A DNA stretch of 64,000 bases from Sinomonas humi. GTDB lineage: Bacteria > Actinomycetota > Actinomycetes > Actinomycetales > Micrococcaceae. Position 1 is the first letter of the stretch; each line of letters begins with the position of its first letter. Shown here one piece after another: positions 32,911 through 41,271 of the stretch. The DNA is taken from the NCBI RefSeq assembly GCF_000802235.1, contig NZ_JTDL01000138.1, positions 1-64,000 on the forward strand, given 5' to 3'. The translations under genes were made by a program, and so were the position numbers. The notes beneath the pieces are model-generated. The model saw nothing but the letters and a program-made list of their open reading frames with translations. It made no database searches and was not told the origin of the DNA.

Positions 32911-34565
32911 CCCTTGCCCCCTCGCGCCGCGGGGGTTGGGCCGCCCGTTGCGCTGCCCGTTGCGCTACCCGACGCGGTGCCGCCCGTTGCGCTGCCCGTT
33001 GCGCTACCCGACGCGGTGCCGGACACGGTACCCCCCGACGCGGTGCCGCCCGGCGCCCTCGCGAGCGGAACAGCGCGTGGGGCCTCATGGCCGTCGTGCG
33101 CGGCGAGCGGAAGGATGATGCGCATCGTCAGCCCCCCGCCTTGCGTCTGCCCGGCGGAGATACGCCCGCCCATCGCCTCGACGAAACCCTTCGCCACGGC
33201 AAGGCCGAGGCCGATCCCGGCACCGTGCCGGCTCGCGTCGCCCACGCGCTGGAACGGATCGAACACGGCCAAGAGCTGCTCGGGTGGGATGCCTCCGCCA
33301 TGGTCGACGACGCGCAGCTCCCCCATCGCGCGCCCCGACGGATCGGCTTCGCCAGGGCCGGCCTCAAGCTCGAGCGGGAGGCCCGGGGCGTACTTGAGGG
33401 CGTTCTCGACGAGGTTCGCCACGACTCGTTCGAGCAGCACAGGGTCCGCCTCCACGGGCGGGCAGCCGGGCGAGACCCTGTCCTCGACGACGGCGTCCTC
33501 CGGCCACGGCGGAAGCACCTCGCGCCACCGGACCGGCCGCAGGAGCGGCGTCACGCTGTCCGCGGAGATGCGGGACATGTCGAGCAGGTTCCCGACAAGC
33601 GCGGAGAGCCTGTCCGTGTAGTCCTCGATGGTCTCAAGGAGCTCCGCCTGCTCCTCCCGCGTGAAGTCGACGTCGGGCTGGCGGAGGCTGCTCACACTCA
33701 GCTTGATGCCGGAAAGGGGCGTGCGCAGGTCATGCGAGACAGCGCGGAGAATGGACGTCCGGATCGTGTTGCCTTCCTCAAGGCGCCGGTTCGCCTCGCG
33801 GCTCGAGGCCAGCTGGCGCCCCTGCCGGATTGCGACGAGGTAGGCGCCGAAGGCCTCCATCATGCGCCGCTCGGCCGGCTCGAGGGCCCGTCCGCCGGCG
33901 AGGAGCGTGTAGTGCTCGTCGGCCACGACAAGATCGTCCGACGCAGCAGGCGTCACGGGAGGAGCCTCCCCCGCGCTCGCGACGACCTCCCAGCCAGGGC
34001 TCACCGCCCGGGGCGTGCCTGGCTCGCGCCGTTCCAGGAGGGTCACCGCCCTCAGACCGAGGGCTGCCCGAACACGCTCGAGGAAGTCCTGCACGCGGCC
34101 GCCCGAACCCAGGATGCCCCGCGCGAGCTCTGCCATCGCTCGCGCGTCCGCCTGCGCTCGCGTCGCCTGCTCGAACCGACGGGTCGCGGCCCCGACCGCG
34201 AGGCCCACGGCGCATGCGACTGCAAGGAAGATGAGAAGCTCGACCACGACCTGTGGGTCAGCGATCTGGAAAGTCCCGACCGGCGCGACGGAGAAGTAGC
34301 TGAGCAGGAGGGAGCCCTCCACCGCGGCCACGGCGGCCGGCCAGAGGCCGCCGACGACGGCGACGGCGACCGCCGCTGCGAGCTGCAGGAGCATCGTCAT
34401 GGCAACGTTGTGGTAGCCGATGGCAAGAAGGGCCGCCTCCACCGCGGCTGGCAGGATGATCGCGAGGGCGAGGCCCCACAGCGTCCGACGGCGGTCCAGC
34501 ACACCCAGCTCAGCAAGCCGGAGGCGATGCTCTCGGGCAGGCAGGAGCGGAACACGCTGCGGCAT
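32907..34565 (-). CDS. KdpD-like sensor histidine kinase lacking the N-terminal KdpD region
   Basis: This 552-residue kinase starts almost at the four-helix DUF4118 membrane region (residues 25-125), so it lacks the about 350-residue KdpD/USP cytoplasmic domain of classic KdpD. A GAF-like segment follows (about 150-250). Then come the HisKA domain with the phosphorylated His in RAVSHDLRTPLSGIKL (near 277) and the HATPase with VVANLVENALKYAP and GAGIGLGLAVAKGF. The last 45 residues are a Thr/Ala/Ser/Gly repeat made by a 39-bp duplication. It is coupled to kdpE by a 4-bp overlap. Signal may be turgor or K+, by family. Confidence 0.88.
   Translation of the reverse strand: MPQRVPLLPAREHRLRLAELGVLDRRRTLWGLALAIILPAAVEAALLAIGYHNVAMTMLLQLAAAVAVAVVGGLWPAAVAAVEGSLLLSYFSVAPVGTFQIADPQVVVELLIFLAVACAVGLAVGAATRRFEQATRAQADARAMAELARGILGSGGRVQDFLERVRAALGLRAVTLLERREPGTPRAVSPGWEVVASAGEAPPVTPAASDDLVVADEHYTLLAGGRALEPAERRMMEAFGAYLVAIRQGRQLASSREANRRLEEGNTIRTSILRAVSHDLRTPLSGIKLSVSSLRQPDVDFTREEQAELLETIEDYTDRLSALVGNLLDMSRISADSVTPLLRPVRWREVLPPWPEDAVVEDRVSPGCPPVEADPVLLERVVANLVENALKYAPGLPLELEAGPGEADPSGRAMGELRVVDHGGGIPPEQLLAVFDPFQRVGDASRHGAGIGLGLAVAKGFVEAMGGRISAGQTQGGGLTMRIILPLAAHDGHEAPRAVPLARAPGGTASGGTVSGTASGSATGSATGGTASGSATGSATGGPTPAARGGKG
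32942..33019 (-). repeat. 39-bp tandem duplication in 3' coding end of the kinase
   Basis: Two identical 39-bp units (32942-32980 and 32981-33019) lie head to tail, followed by a degenerate part-copy to about 33058. Each contains GTTGCGCT twice. They encode SGSATGSATGGTA-type repeats beyond the ATPase domain, so the kinase tail length may vary between strains. Confidence 0.92.
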
Positions 34566-34683
34566 GTGACCATGCTGTCACATCGCGCAACGAGGGGATT
34601 GCTTTCGCGTCATGGAGCCATGGATCATTGCTCTCTCCTAGGCGGAGGCGCAGAACGCTGCCTCATCACGCGGAAGGATCAGG

Positions 34684-35097
34684 ATGCCCGTAAGCTCGCT
34701 CGACGCCTTGTTCTCGGCCTTGGAAAGCGCCCTCGAGTCCGGCGACGAAGAGGCATTGCGAGCGCTCTATCTCCCGACAGCCGTCATCGGCCACGACCTC
34801 GGTCGCGAACGCTTCGAAAGCACCCCCGAGGAGGCGGCGGCCGACCGGGTGCGGCTCGGCATCCCGATCCGTGCATCCCTGCGGCGCCTCGACGTCGACG
34901 GCGACTCCGTCCGCGGCGAACTCGTCTGGGCCGTCGAAGGGGTAACTCCCGACGGCACGGAGCTCACACTCGACGGCGCGGCGGTCCTCACTTGCAGCGA
35001 CGTCGGCTCAGCCTGGTACATCGCGTCCGAGACGGTCACGTGCACCCAGGCGGCGCCGTTCAGTTCCGCGTCACCGAGCCCATCAGCGAGGCGATAG
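34684..35097 (+). CDS. NTF2/SnoaL-like small protein, hypothetical
   Basis: This 137-residue protein has the look of an NTF2-like cone fold: an opening helix (LDALFSALESALESGDEEAL), YLPTAVIGHDLGRERFEST, a central strand pair (DVDGDSVRGELVWAVEGV) and AVLTCSDVGSAWYIASETV. NTF2-like proteins may be small enzymes or ligand pockets; no catalytic residues stand out. AAGGATCAGG precedes ATG. The last 38 bp overlap the end of the convergent cytochrome gene, and the Ser-rich tail lies in that overlap, which is a little unusual but both frames look coding. Confidence 0.66.
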   Translation: MPVSSLDALFSALESALESGDEEALRALYLPTAVIGHDLGRERFESTPEEAAADRVRLGIPIRASLRRLDVDGDSVRGELVWAVEGVTPDGTELTLDGAAVLTCSDVGSAWYIASETVTCTQAAPFSSASPSPSARR

Positions 35098-35998
35098 GCC
35101 GCAGGAACAGCGGGCGCGCGAGGAACCACGCCGCGACGATGACGACCACGGCGGCGGCGAAGAACCCGAACCCAAGCCAGCCCTCGCCGTCGTTCGCGGC
35201 GAAAATGTGGTTGAGGTTCCGGAGAACACCCGTGGTGAGCACGAGCGTGACGTGCACGATCACGAAGGCGACGAAGTAGATCGCGACCGGGAAGTGCACG
35301 CTGCGGGCAAGCTCGATCGGGTAGGCCTTGTTGAGGCGAGGCGCCTTCGAGGGCCATGCACCGGACATCCGCAGCCCCGTGAGGATCGCGAGAGGCGCCG
35401 CGATGAAGCTCGTGATGAAGTAGAAGAGCAGCTGGAGGGCGTTGTAGTTCGTCCACCCGTTCTCGAGGGGCCAGTTGAGCGAGGCGTACTGGATCGCGAC
35501 CGAGACGGCGTGCGGGAAGACGTCCCAGCTCGTGGGGATGACGCGCTTCCACTGGCCTGTCGAGAACAGCAGGATCCAGTAGATGAGCCCGTTGAGCACC
35601 CACAAGGCGTCGAGCGAGAGGTGGAACCACAGGTCGAGGCTGATCTTCTTGGGCTGGCCTTTGGTCTTGATCAGGCCCTTGTTGTTCCGCTTCCAGTAGC
35701 CCTGGGGCCGGGTCGTGTACCGGACCTGCAGGCCCGAGCGGATGATCAGCACGATGAAGAACATGTTGAGGAAGTGGCTCCAGTTGAGCCACACCGGCAG
35801 GCCCACCGGCGTTCCCGCCGGCTGCGACGCGTAGCCCGGGTACGTCGCGATGAACGAGGAGACGGCTTCCGTGCTGCGGAGCCACTTGGCGAGCAGGACG
35901 AGGATCCCCAGGACGACGACCGCACCGACGGCGATCACGGCGGGCTTGAACCAGGCCGCCTTGGTCCAGGCGGGAGCAGTCGACGGCGACGTCGGCAT
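35060..35998 (-). CDS. Cytochrome b/b6-domain membrane protein (cytochrome b561-like)
   Basis: This 312-residue protein has five or six predicted helices. Candidate heme-ligand histidines lie within helices: LNWSHFLNMFFIVLIIRSG (near 75), SLDLWFHLSLDALWVLNG (near 130), RSVHFPVAIYFVAFVIVHV (near 240). This resembles the diheme cytochrome b subunits of membrane oxidoreductases, which pass electrons between quinol and a periplasmic partner such as a molybdoenzyme. No partner subunit is adjacent. The start at ATG 35998 has only a distant GAGAGG. Specific function unknown. Confidence 0.8.
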   Translation of the reverse strand: MPTSPSTAPAWTKAAWFKPAVIAVGAVVVLGILVLLAKWLRSTEAVSSFIATYPGYASQPAGTPVGLPVWLNWSHFLNMFFIVLIIRSGLQVRYTTRPQGYWKRNNKGLIKTKGQPKKISLDLWFHLSLDALWVLNGLIYWILLFSTGQWKRVIPTSWDVFPHAVSVAIQYASLNWPLENGWTNYNALQLLFYFITSFIAAPLAILTGLRMSGAWPSKAPRLNKAYPIELARSVHFPVAIYFVAFVIVHVTLVLTTGVLRNLNHIFAANDGEGWLGFGFFAAAVVVIVAAWFLARPLFLRPIASLMGSVTRN

Positions 35999-36031
35999 CG
36001 TGGGGTGGTCCTCTCGGTCAGTTGAGACGGG

Positions 36032-37192
36032 TCAGAGTTGGCTTATCGCGTTGTCGAGGTCCCCGATGAGATCGTCCGCATCCTCGATGCCGACGGAGAG
36101 CCGGATGAGGTTTTCAGGGACGGCCAGTTCAGTGCCCTTGACAGAGGCATGGGTCATCTCGGACGGGTAGTTCATGAGCGATTCGATGCCGCCGAGCGAT
36201 TCGGCGAGCGTGAACAGCCTCGTGGCCTCGGCGACCTTGCGAGCGGCCGCTTCCCCGCCGGTGAACTGGACCGAGATCATGCCGCCGAAGCGCCGCATCT
36301 GCCGCGCGGCGAGGTCATGCCCCGGGTGCTCCGGCAGCCCTGGGTACAGAACCTTCTCGACGCCCGGCCGCCCCACGAGCCACTCCGCGATCTTCTGGGC
36401 GTTGTCCGAGTGACGCTCCATGCGCACGCCGAGCGTCTTGAGGCCGCGGGTCGTGAGGAAGGCATCCATCGGGCCGGAGACCGCGCCGACCGCGAACTGG
36501 ACGAACCCGATCTTCTCCGCCAATTCGCTGTCCTTGACGACGACGGCGCCGCCAACGACGTCGGAGTGCCCACCGATGTACTTGGTCGTGGAGTGGACGA
36601 CGACGTCGGCACCCAAGGCTAGCGGGTTCTGGAGGTAGGGCGACGCGAAGGTGTTGTCGACGACGAGGAGGGCCCCGGCGTCGTGCGCGATCTCGGCGAC
36701 CGCGGAAATGTCGGTGACCTTCATCAACGGGTTGGACGGCGTCTCGACCCACACGAGCCGCGCACCCTCGCCCTCGGCAACCGCAGCCCGGACGTCGTCG
36801 AGCGCCGCCATGTCGACGGGCTTGTTCTGGATGCCCCAACCGCCCAGCACCCGGCTGATGAGCCGGTACGTGCCGCCGTACGCGTCGTTGCCGAGGACGA
36901 TCCGGTCCCCGGGAGTGCACAGGGCGCGGATGAGTGCGTCTTCGGCGGCGAGGCCCGAGCCGAACGAGAACGCGTGCGCCCCTCTTTCAAGGGCCGCGAG
37001 CTGCTCCTGGAGCGCGTCCCGCGTCGGGTTGCCACCGCGGCCGTACTCGTAGCCCGAGCGCAGGCCGCCGATGCCGTCCTGCGCGTAGGTGGTGCTGAAG
37101 TGGAGTGGTGGAACAACCGCGCCCGTGCGCGGCTCGAATTCCTGGCCGGCATGGACAGCGCGGGTGTTGAAGCCCTGGTTGGTCTCGCTCAC
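36032..37192 (-). CDS. metB: Cystathionine gamma-synthase / gamma-lyase (PLP enzyme)
   Basis: This 386-residue enzyme is of the Cys/Met-metabolism PLP family. The Schiff-base lysine is in STTKYIGGHSDVVGGAVV (Lys near 203). YGRGGNPTRDALQEQLAALE near residue 55 and ETPSNPLMKVTD are diagnostic. It either makes cystathionine from an O-acylhomoserine and cysteine or splits it. Being next to cbs favours a role in reverse transsulfuration, homocysteine to cysteine, but both reactions are possible. GTG 37192 is chosen because AAGGAG lies 7 nt upstream; the ATG at 37219 directly after the cbs stop lacks a site. Confidence 0.9.
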   Translation of the reverse strand: MSETNQGFNTRAVHAGQEFEPRTGAVVPPLHFSTTYAQDGIGGLRSGYEYGRGGNPTRDALQEQLAALERGAHAFSFGSGLAAEDALIRALCTPGDRIVLGNDAYGGTYRLISRVLGGWGIQNKPVDMAALDDVRAAVAEGEGARLVWVETPSNPLMKVTDISAVAEIAHDAGALLVVDNTFASPYLQNPLALGADVVVHSTTKYIGGHSDVVGGAVVVKDSELAEKIGFVQFAVGAVSGPMDAFLTTRGLKTLGVRMERHSDNAQKIAEWLVGRPGVEKVLYPGLPEHPGHDLAARQMRRFGGMISVQFTGGEAAARKVAEATRLFTLAESLGGIESLMNYPSEMTHASVKGTELAVPENLIRLSVGIEDADDLIGDLDNAISQL

Positions 37193-37219
37193 GTGCAGCT
37201 CCTTGTCTGAGACTTGCAT

Positions 37220-38605
37220 CTATTTGTTCAGGTTCGCGAGCAGGTCGTGCCGCGTGACAATGCCGATCGGGGCCCCCACGAACGTCACCATGAGCGCGTC
37301 CGCCTCGGTGAGCATCTCGCGCGCCGTGCCTTGGCTCTCGAGCGAGCCGATGACGGGCAGGCGTGCGCCCATGTGTTCCGAGATCTTGTCCGTGAGCTTC
37401 GCCTCGCCCTTGAACAGCTTCGCCGAAAGAGCCCGCTCATCGACCGCGCCGAGCACCTCGCCCATGACGACCGGCGGTTCATTGGAGAGGACCGGGAGGT
37501 GGCTCACGCCATACTCGGTCATGATGTCGATGACCTCGCGGACGGTCTCGTTCGGGTGCGTATGGACGAGATCGGGGAGCTTCCCGTCCTTGCCCTTGAG
37601 CACGTCCCCGACCGTTGCCTCAGAAGCGCCGGGGAGGAAGCCGAAGGAACGCATCCAGTCGTCGTTGAAGATCTTGGCGAGGTAGCCGCGGCCGCTGTCC
37701 GGGAGGACGACGACGACGATCGCCGACTCGGGCAGGTCCCGCGCCGCGCGGAGGGCAGCTACGACCGCCATGCCGGACGAGCCTCCCACGAGGAGGCCCT
37801 CCTCACGCGCGAGCCTGCGGGTCATCGCGAACGACTCCGCATCGCTCACCGCAAGCACGTCGTCGGGAACGGCCTTGTCGTAGTTCGCGGGCCACATGTC
37901 CTCGCCCACGCCCTCGACAAAGTAGGGGCGGCCTGTGCCTCCGGAGTAGACAGAACCCTCGGGATCCGCGCCGATGACCGTGACCTGGCCGCCTTCGGAC
38001 TCCGGGCGGTCCTTCGAGACGTCCTTGAGGAAGCGGCCCGTTCCGGAGATGGTGCCGCCTGTCCCGGCACCGATGACCACATGGGTCACCTTGCCGTCGG
38101 TGTCGGCCCAGATCTCGGGCCCTGTGGTCTCGTAGTGGCTCGCGGGGGCGCCGGGGTTGGAGAACTGGTCAGGCTTGAACGCGCCCGGAATCTCGCGGAC
38201 GAGACGGTCGGAGACCCCGTAGTAGGACTGTGGCGAATCCGGCGGGACTGCCGTCGGCGTGACGACGACCTCGGCCCCATAGGCCTCGAGGACCGACCGC
38301 TTCTCCTGGCCGACCTTGTCCGGCACCACGAAGATGCACTTGTAGCCCTTCTGCTGGCCCACGAGCGCGAGGCCTACGCCGGTATTGCCGCTCGTCGGCT
38401 CGACGATCGTGCCTCCCGGCTGAAGCTTGCCGCTGCGTTCCGCCTCCTCGATCATCTTGAGGGCGATACGGTCCTTGATGGAGCCGCCCGGATTGAGGTA
38501 CTCGAGCTTCACAAGAACGGTGGCCTTGATCCCCTCGGTGACCTTCTGGAGCTTGACCAGAGGTGTATGGCCAATGAGCTCGACGATGGAGTTGGCGTAT
38601 TTCAC
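37220..38605 (-). CDS. cbs: Cystathionine beta-synthase
   Basis: This enzyme condenses serine (or acetylserine) with homocysteine to cystathionine. The 461-residue protein has the PLP lysine in NPGGSIKDRIALKMIEEAE (near 43), the substrate loop PTSGNTGVGLALVG and the phosphate loop GAGTGGTISGTGR. A C-terminal pair of CBS regulatory modules runs from about 340 (VREVIDIMTEYGVSHLPVL and LMVTFVGAPIGIVTRHDLL), which in homologues bind adenosyl ligands. The start is GTG 38605 with TAGAGT (38612-38617) 6 nt upstream, leaderless-like. It precedes metB on the same strand. Confidence 0.95.
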   Translation of the reverse strand: MKYANSIVELIGHTPLVKLQKVTEGIKATVLVKLEYLNPGGSIKDRIALKMIEEAERSGKLQPGGTIVEPTSGNTGVGLALVGQQKGYKCIFVVPDKVGQEKRSVLEAYGAEVVVTPTAVPPDSPQSYYGVSDRLVREIPGAFKPDQFSNPGAPASHYETTGPEIWADTDGKVTHVVIGAGTGGTISGTGRFLKDVSKDRPESEGGQVTVIGADPEGSVYSGGTGRPYFVEGVGEDMWPANYDKAVPDDVLAVSDAESFAMTRRLAREEGLLVGGSSGMAVVAALRAARDLPESAIVVVVLPDSGRGYLAKIFNDDWMRSFGFLPGASEATVGDVLKGKDGKLPDLVHTHPNETVREVIDIMTEYGVSHLPVLSNEPPVVMGEVLGAVDERALSAKLFKGEAKLTDKISEHMGARLPVIGSLESQGTAREMLTEADALMVTFVGAPIGIVTRHDLLANLNK

Positions 38606-38709
38606 GCCCCAACTCTATCCGCTGGGCCCGACAGGCCAGAGATTGCATGTACTCCCTTGACGTGGCCAATGCGACGGCAGGGAAGCCTTCGAAAACGACA
38701 CGCCCGCGA

Positions 38710-38738
38710 TTGACTTAATCGAACACAGTTTCGAAAAT
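38710..38738 (+). promoter_or_regulatory. SOS-controlled promoter with LexA box (imuA-imuB-dnaE2)
   Basis: TTGACT (38710-38715) and GAAAAT (38733-38738) are separated by exactly 17 bp, forming a housekeeping promoter whose start would fall at the imuA ATG. TCGAACACAGTTTCGA at 38719-38734 fills the spacer and overlaps the -10. It matches the actinobacterial LexA box TCGAAC-N4-GTTCGA at 11 of 12 fixed positions. Bound LexA would directly occlude RNA polymerase. Confidence 0.85.
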
Positions 38739-38745
38739 GGGGAGT

Positions 38746-39462
38746 ATGTCGCTTCCCGCCAGCTCCACGTCCGCAGCCTCGGCTGGGGAACAGCTGCGCG
38801 AGCTCCAGGAGCGAATCCACCTCCTTCAAGGGCGCCGGAACCGCGAAGCGACGTACGCCCTCCTGCCCGCTTTCTCGCCCCTGCTCCCCTATGGCCTTCG
38901 CGCAGGTGCGGTCTACTCACTCGAAGCGCCCCTCTCCGTCGCGATGGCCCTCCTCGCTGGCCCGTCCGCACAGGGCCACTGGTGCGGTGTCACCGGCATC
39001 CCGGACTTCGGCACCGAAGCGGCCGCAGGCTTCGGAATCTCGCTTGAGCGGACGGTCCTCGTCCCAGACCCGGGCGAACGCTGGCTCGTGACCGTCTCGG
39101 CCCTTGCGGACGTCCTCCCACTGTTGCTCGTCCGGCCTCCAGCCCTAGCCAGTGCAGGCCACGCCTCCCGACTCTCGTCCAGGCTGCGGGAGCGCGGATG
39201 CACCCTCCTCATCCTCGGCCCATGGCCTCAGGCAGAGGGAATCCTGAGCGTCGAGGCTTCCCGTTGGGAGGGCCTCGGAGATGGACACGGACACCTACGC
39301 AGCCATCGCGTTGACCTGGCCTGGTCCCAGCGCGGGAAGCGGCGGAAGGTGATGGTGGACCTCGCAACGCTTCACGCCGATCCGACACAGGCGGGCGGAT
39401 TGACCCAGCCGGGCGGAGTGACACAGCCGGGCGGAGCGGGGCTCCTAGGGGCGCGGCCTTGA
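38746..39462 (+). CDS. imuA': ImuA'-like mutasome accessory protein
   Basis: This is a 238-residue protein with a RecA-like appearance but no usable Walker A motif; the corresponding place reads GPSAQGHWCGVTGI. It begins with a helix EQLRELQERIHLLQGRRN and has SLEAPLSVAMALLAG. Position defines it: it is first in an imuA-imuB-dnaE2 cassette, where ImuA' tethers the error-prone polymerase complex in SOS mutagenesis. ATG 38746 is preferred over 38737 because GAAAAT ends 7 nt before it. Its C-terminus carries an 18-bp minisatellite, and its TGA overlaps the imuB TTG start. Confidence 0.82.
   Translation: MSLPASSTSAASAGEQLRELQERIHLLQGRRNREATYALLPAFSPLLPYGLRAGAVYSLEAPLSVAMALLAGPSAQGHWCGVTGIPDFGTEAAAGFGISLERTVLVPDPGERWLVTVSALADVLPLLLVRPPALASAGHASRLSSRLRERGCTLLILGPWPQAEGILSVEASRWEGLGDGHGHLRSHRVDLAWSQRGKRRKVMVDLATLHADPTQAGGLTQPGGVTQPGGAGLLGARP
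39385..39438 (+). repeat. 18-bp tandem repeat x3 at the imuA' 3' end
   Basis: Three 18-bp units (starting at 39385, 39403, 39421; form ACACAGCCGGGCGGAGTG) encode TQAGGL, TQPGGV and TQPGGA just before the imuA' stop. They are in frame and nearly identical, so the C-terminal tail is a repeat expansion. Confidence 0.9.
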
Positions 39463-41108
39463 GCGCGCGCGCTGCGGCGGGCACGACCGTGCCGGTCCGG
39501 GCCGTGCCGGTAGGAGCCTCAGCGCTCCCGAGAGCGCTTGTCGTGTGGTTCCCTGACTGGCCACTCGTCGCAGCCCAGCTTGCAGGCGAGCTGGGCGAGC
39601 GGGTACCGGCCGCCGTGATCGACAAGGGGCTCGTTTCCGTGTGCTCGGCGGAGGCGCGTGCCGCCGGGGTCGTCCGTGGCCTCCGGGTGCGGGAGGCCCA
39701 GTCTCGTTGCCCCGACCTCACGGCCATTCGAGCCGACCCGGCACGCGATGCGAGGGAATTCGATGAGGTGCTCGCCGCCGTCGAACGCGACCTGCCCGGG
39801 GTCCATGTGCTGCGGCCCGGCTTGTGCGCTTGGCGAGCGCGTGGGGCAGCCAGGTTCTTCGGAAGCGAGCAGGAAGCCGGCGGAACCGCCCTTGAGGCAG
39901 TTGCCAAACTCGGGCTTGAGGCGCGTGTGGGGGTGGCTGACTCGGTCTTCGCCGCGGAACAGGCAGCGCGCCGCGCGAGCGAACTCGCAGCGCTCTTCGT
40001 GGTCCCGGCAGGAGGTTCCCGCGACTTCCTCGCTCCTCTTCCGATCGCGACCCTCGACGATCCCAGACTCGCCTCGCTCCTCGTGCGGCTGGGCATCCGC
40101 ACACTCGGCGCATTCGCGGCGCTGCCGGAAGCCGAAATCCGCTCCCGATTCGGGCCTGACGGCACCCTCGCCCATGCGCGGGCCTCCGGGCTCGATCCCC
40201 AGGCCATCGTGCCTCGCGTTCCGCCCACACCGCTCGAGCGTGCGACGGACTTCGAGCCTGGACTCGACCGCATCGATCAGATCGCTTTCGCCTTGCGGCC
40301 GCTTGCCGAGGATTTCGTAGAGGGCCTGCGCCGCGCGGGTCTCGCGTGCACGGAACTGCGGGTGCAGATCATGGACGACGCCGGGCGGCGATCCGAGCGC
40401 TGTTGGGGCCACCCGCGCCAGTTCGGGGCAAGCGACGTCTTGGACAGGGTGCGCTGGCAACTTCAGTCGGGGGACGAGACCTCGGGGGGTCGCAGGGGTG
40501 GGCGGCCAGCCACGTGGCGTTCAACGGGTGATTCCCTCACAGCGCCTGTCGTGCAGGTCCGCCTGCTGCCTGAGCGGACCGATCAGATCGGACTGCGAGG
40601 CCAAGCACTGTTCGGCGGCGTTGACGAGCGGCTCGACCATGGGCTCAGGCGCCTGCAGAGCATGCTCGGACACGGTTCGGTGCTGCATCCGGTCAGCGCC
40701 GGGGGGCGGCTCCTCGCGGAGCGCTGCCTCATGGTGCCGTGGGGTGAGGACGCTCCGCCCGAAACGTCCGCCTTGGCCCAACGTCCGTGGCCGGGATCCC
40801 TCCCTGCTCCCCTGCCCACGACGGTGTTCGCCGAGCCCATACCGGTCGAGCTCCTCGACGCGGAGGCGCGGCCGCTTCGCGTGGACGAGCGAGGGGCGGC
40901 AGCTTCGCCTGCCTGGTTCAGGCCCGGATCTGGCCAAGACCGGCGCCCGGTTCTTGGCTGGGCGGGGCCGTGGCCTCTGCGACAGCGATGGTGGGACCCC
41001 GACGATCGCCGGAGCGTAGAGCGCTACCAGGTCATCGACGACCATGGCGAGGCGTGGCTCCTCATTGGGGCCGAGGGCCAATGGTGGGCCGAGGCCCGCT
41101 ACGACTGA
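39459..41108 (+). CDS. imuB: ImuB, catalytically degenerate Y-family polymerase
   Basis: This 549-residue Y-family polymerase relative acts as hub of the ImuA'-ImuB-DnaE2 mutasome. Where active Y polymerases have a DxD-type motif, it reads VVWFPDWPLVAAQLAGEL, as in ImuB proteins that lack catalysis. The palm/finger phrases AARFFGSEQEAGG and GVADSVFAAEQAARRASELA, plus a helix-hairpin-helix-like LLVRLGIRTLGAFAAL, are present. QALFGG (near residue 385) could be the beta-clamp-binding motif. The start is TTG 39459, overlapping imuA' by TTGA. It feeds damaged-template synthesis to DnaE2. Confidence 0.9.
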   Translation: MSARAAAGTTVPVRAVPVGASALPRALVVWFPDWPLVAAQLAGELGERVPAAVIDKGLVSVCSAEARAAGVVRGLRVREAQSRCPDLTAIRADPARDAREFDEVLAAVERDLPGVHVLRPGLCAWRARGAARFFGSEQEAGGTALEAVAKLGLEARVGVADSVFAAEQAARRASELAALFVVPAGGSRDFLAPLPIATLDDPRLASLLVRLGIRTLGAFAALPEAEIRSRFGPDGTLAHARASGLDPQAIVPRVPPTPLERATDFEPGLDRIDQIAFALRPLAEDFVEGLRRAGLACTELRVQIMDDAGRRSERCWGHPRQFGASDVLDRVRWQLQSGDETSGGRRGGRPATWRSTGDSLTAPVVQVRLLPERTDQIGLRGQALFGGVDERLDHGLRRLQSMLGHGSVLHPVSAGGRLLAERCLMVPWGEDAPPETSALAQRPWPGSLPAPLPTTVFAEPIPVELLDAEARPLRVDERGAAASPAWFRPGSGQDRRPVLGWAGPWPLRQRWWDPDDRRSVERYQVIDDHGEAWLLIGAEGQWWAEARYD

Positions 41109-41126
41109 GGTGACGTCCGGGACGAG

Positions 41127-41256
41127 GCACGACCGTCCGAGAGGGGCACAACCGTCTGGACGGGCACGACCGTCCGGCAGTAACAACGATCTTGCCGTTC
41201 AGGGACGATCTTGCCGTTCAGGGACGGCCCGGCGTTCGAATACGGCCTTGGCGTTC
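41127..41256. repeat. Second iteron-like array, upstream of dnaE2
   Basis: Seven dyad units stand 18-22 bp apart at 41127, 41146, 41164 (GCACGACCGTCC type), 41186, 41205 (ACGATCTTGCCGTTC type), 41224 and 41242 (ACGGCCTTGGCGTTC type). The order, GCACGANCGTCC units followed by ACG-N-GCCGTTC units, repeats the design of the array at 31025-31540 although the sequences differ. It fills the gap between the imuB stop and the dnaE2 ribosome site. Effect on dnaE2 expression unknown. Confidence 0.8.
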
Positions 41257-41271
41257 AGAGAGGAGGAACGA

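Noticed and set aside
35060-35097. A sequencing-error explanation for the overlapping ends of the NTF2-like and cytochrome genes.
   Set aside because: Both frames remain open and coding-like to their stops; a 38-bp convergent overlap is acceptable.
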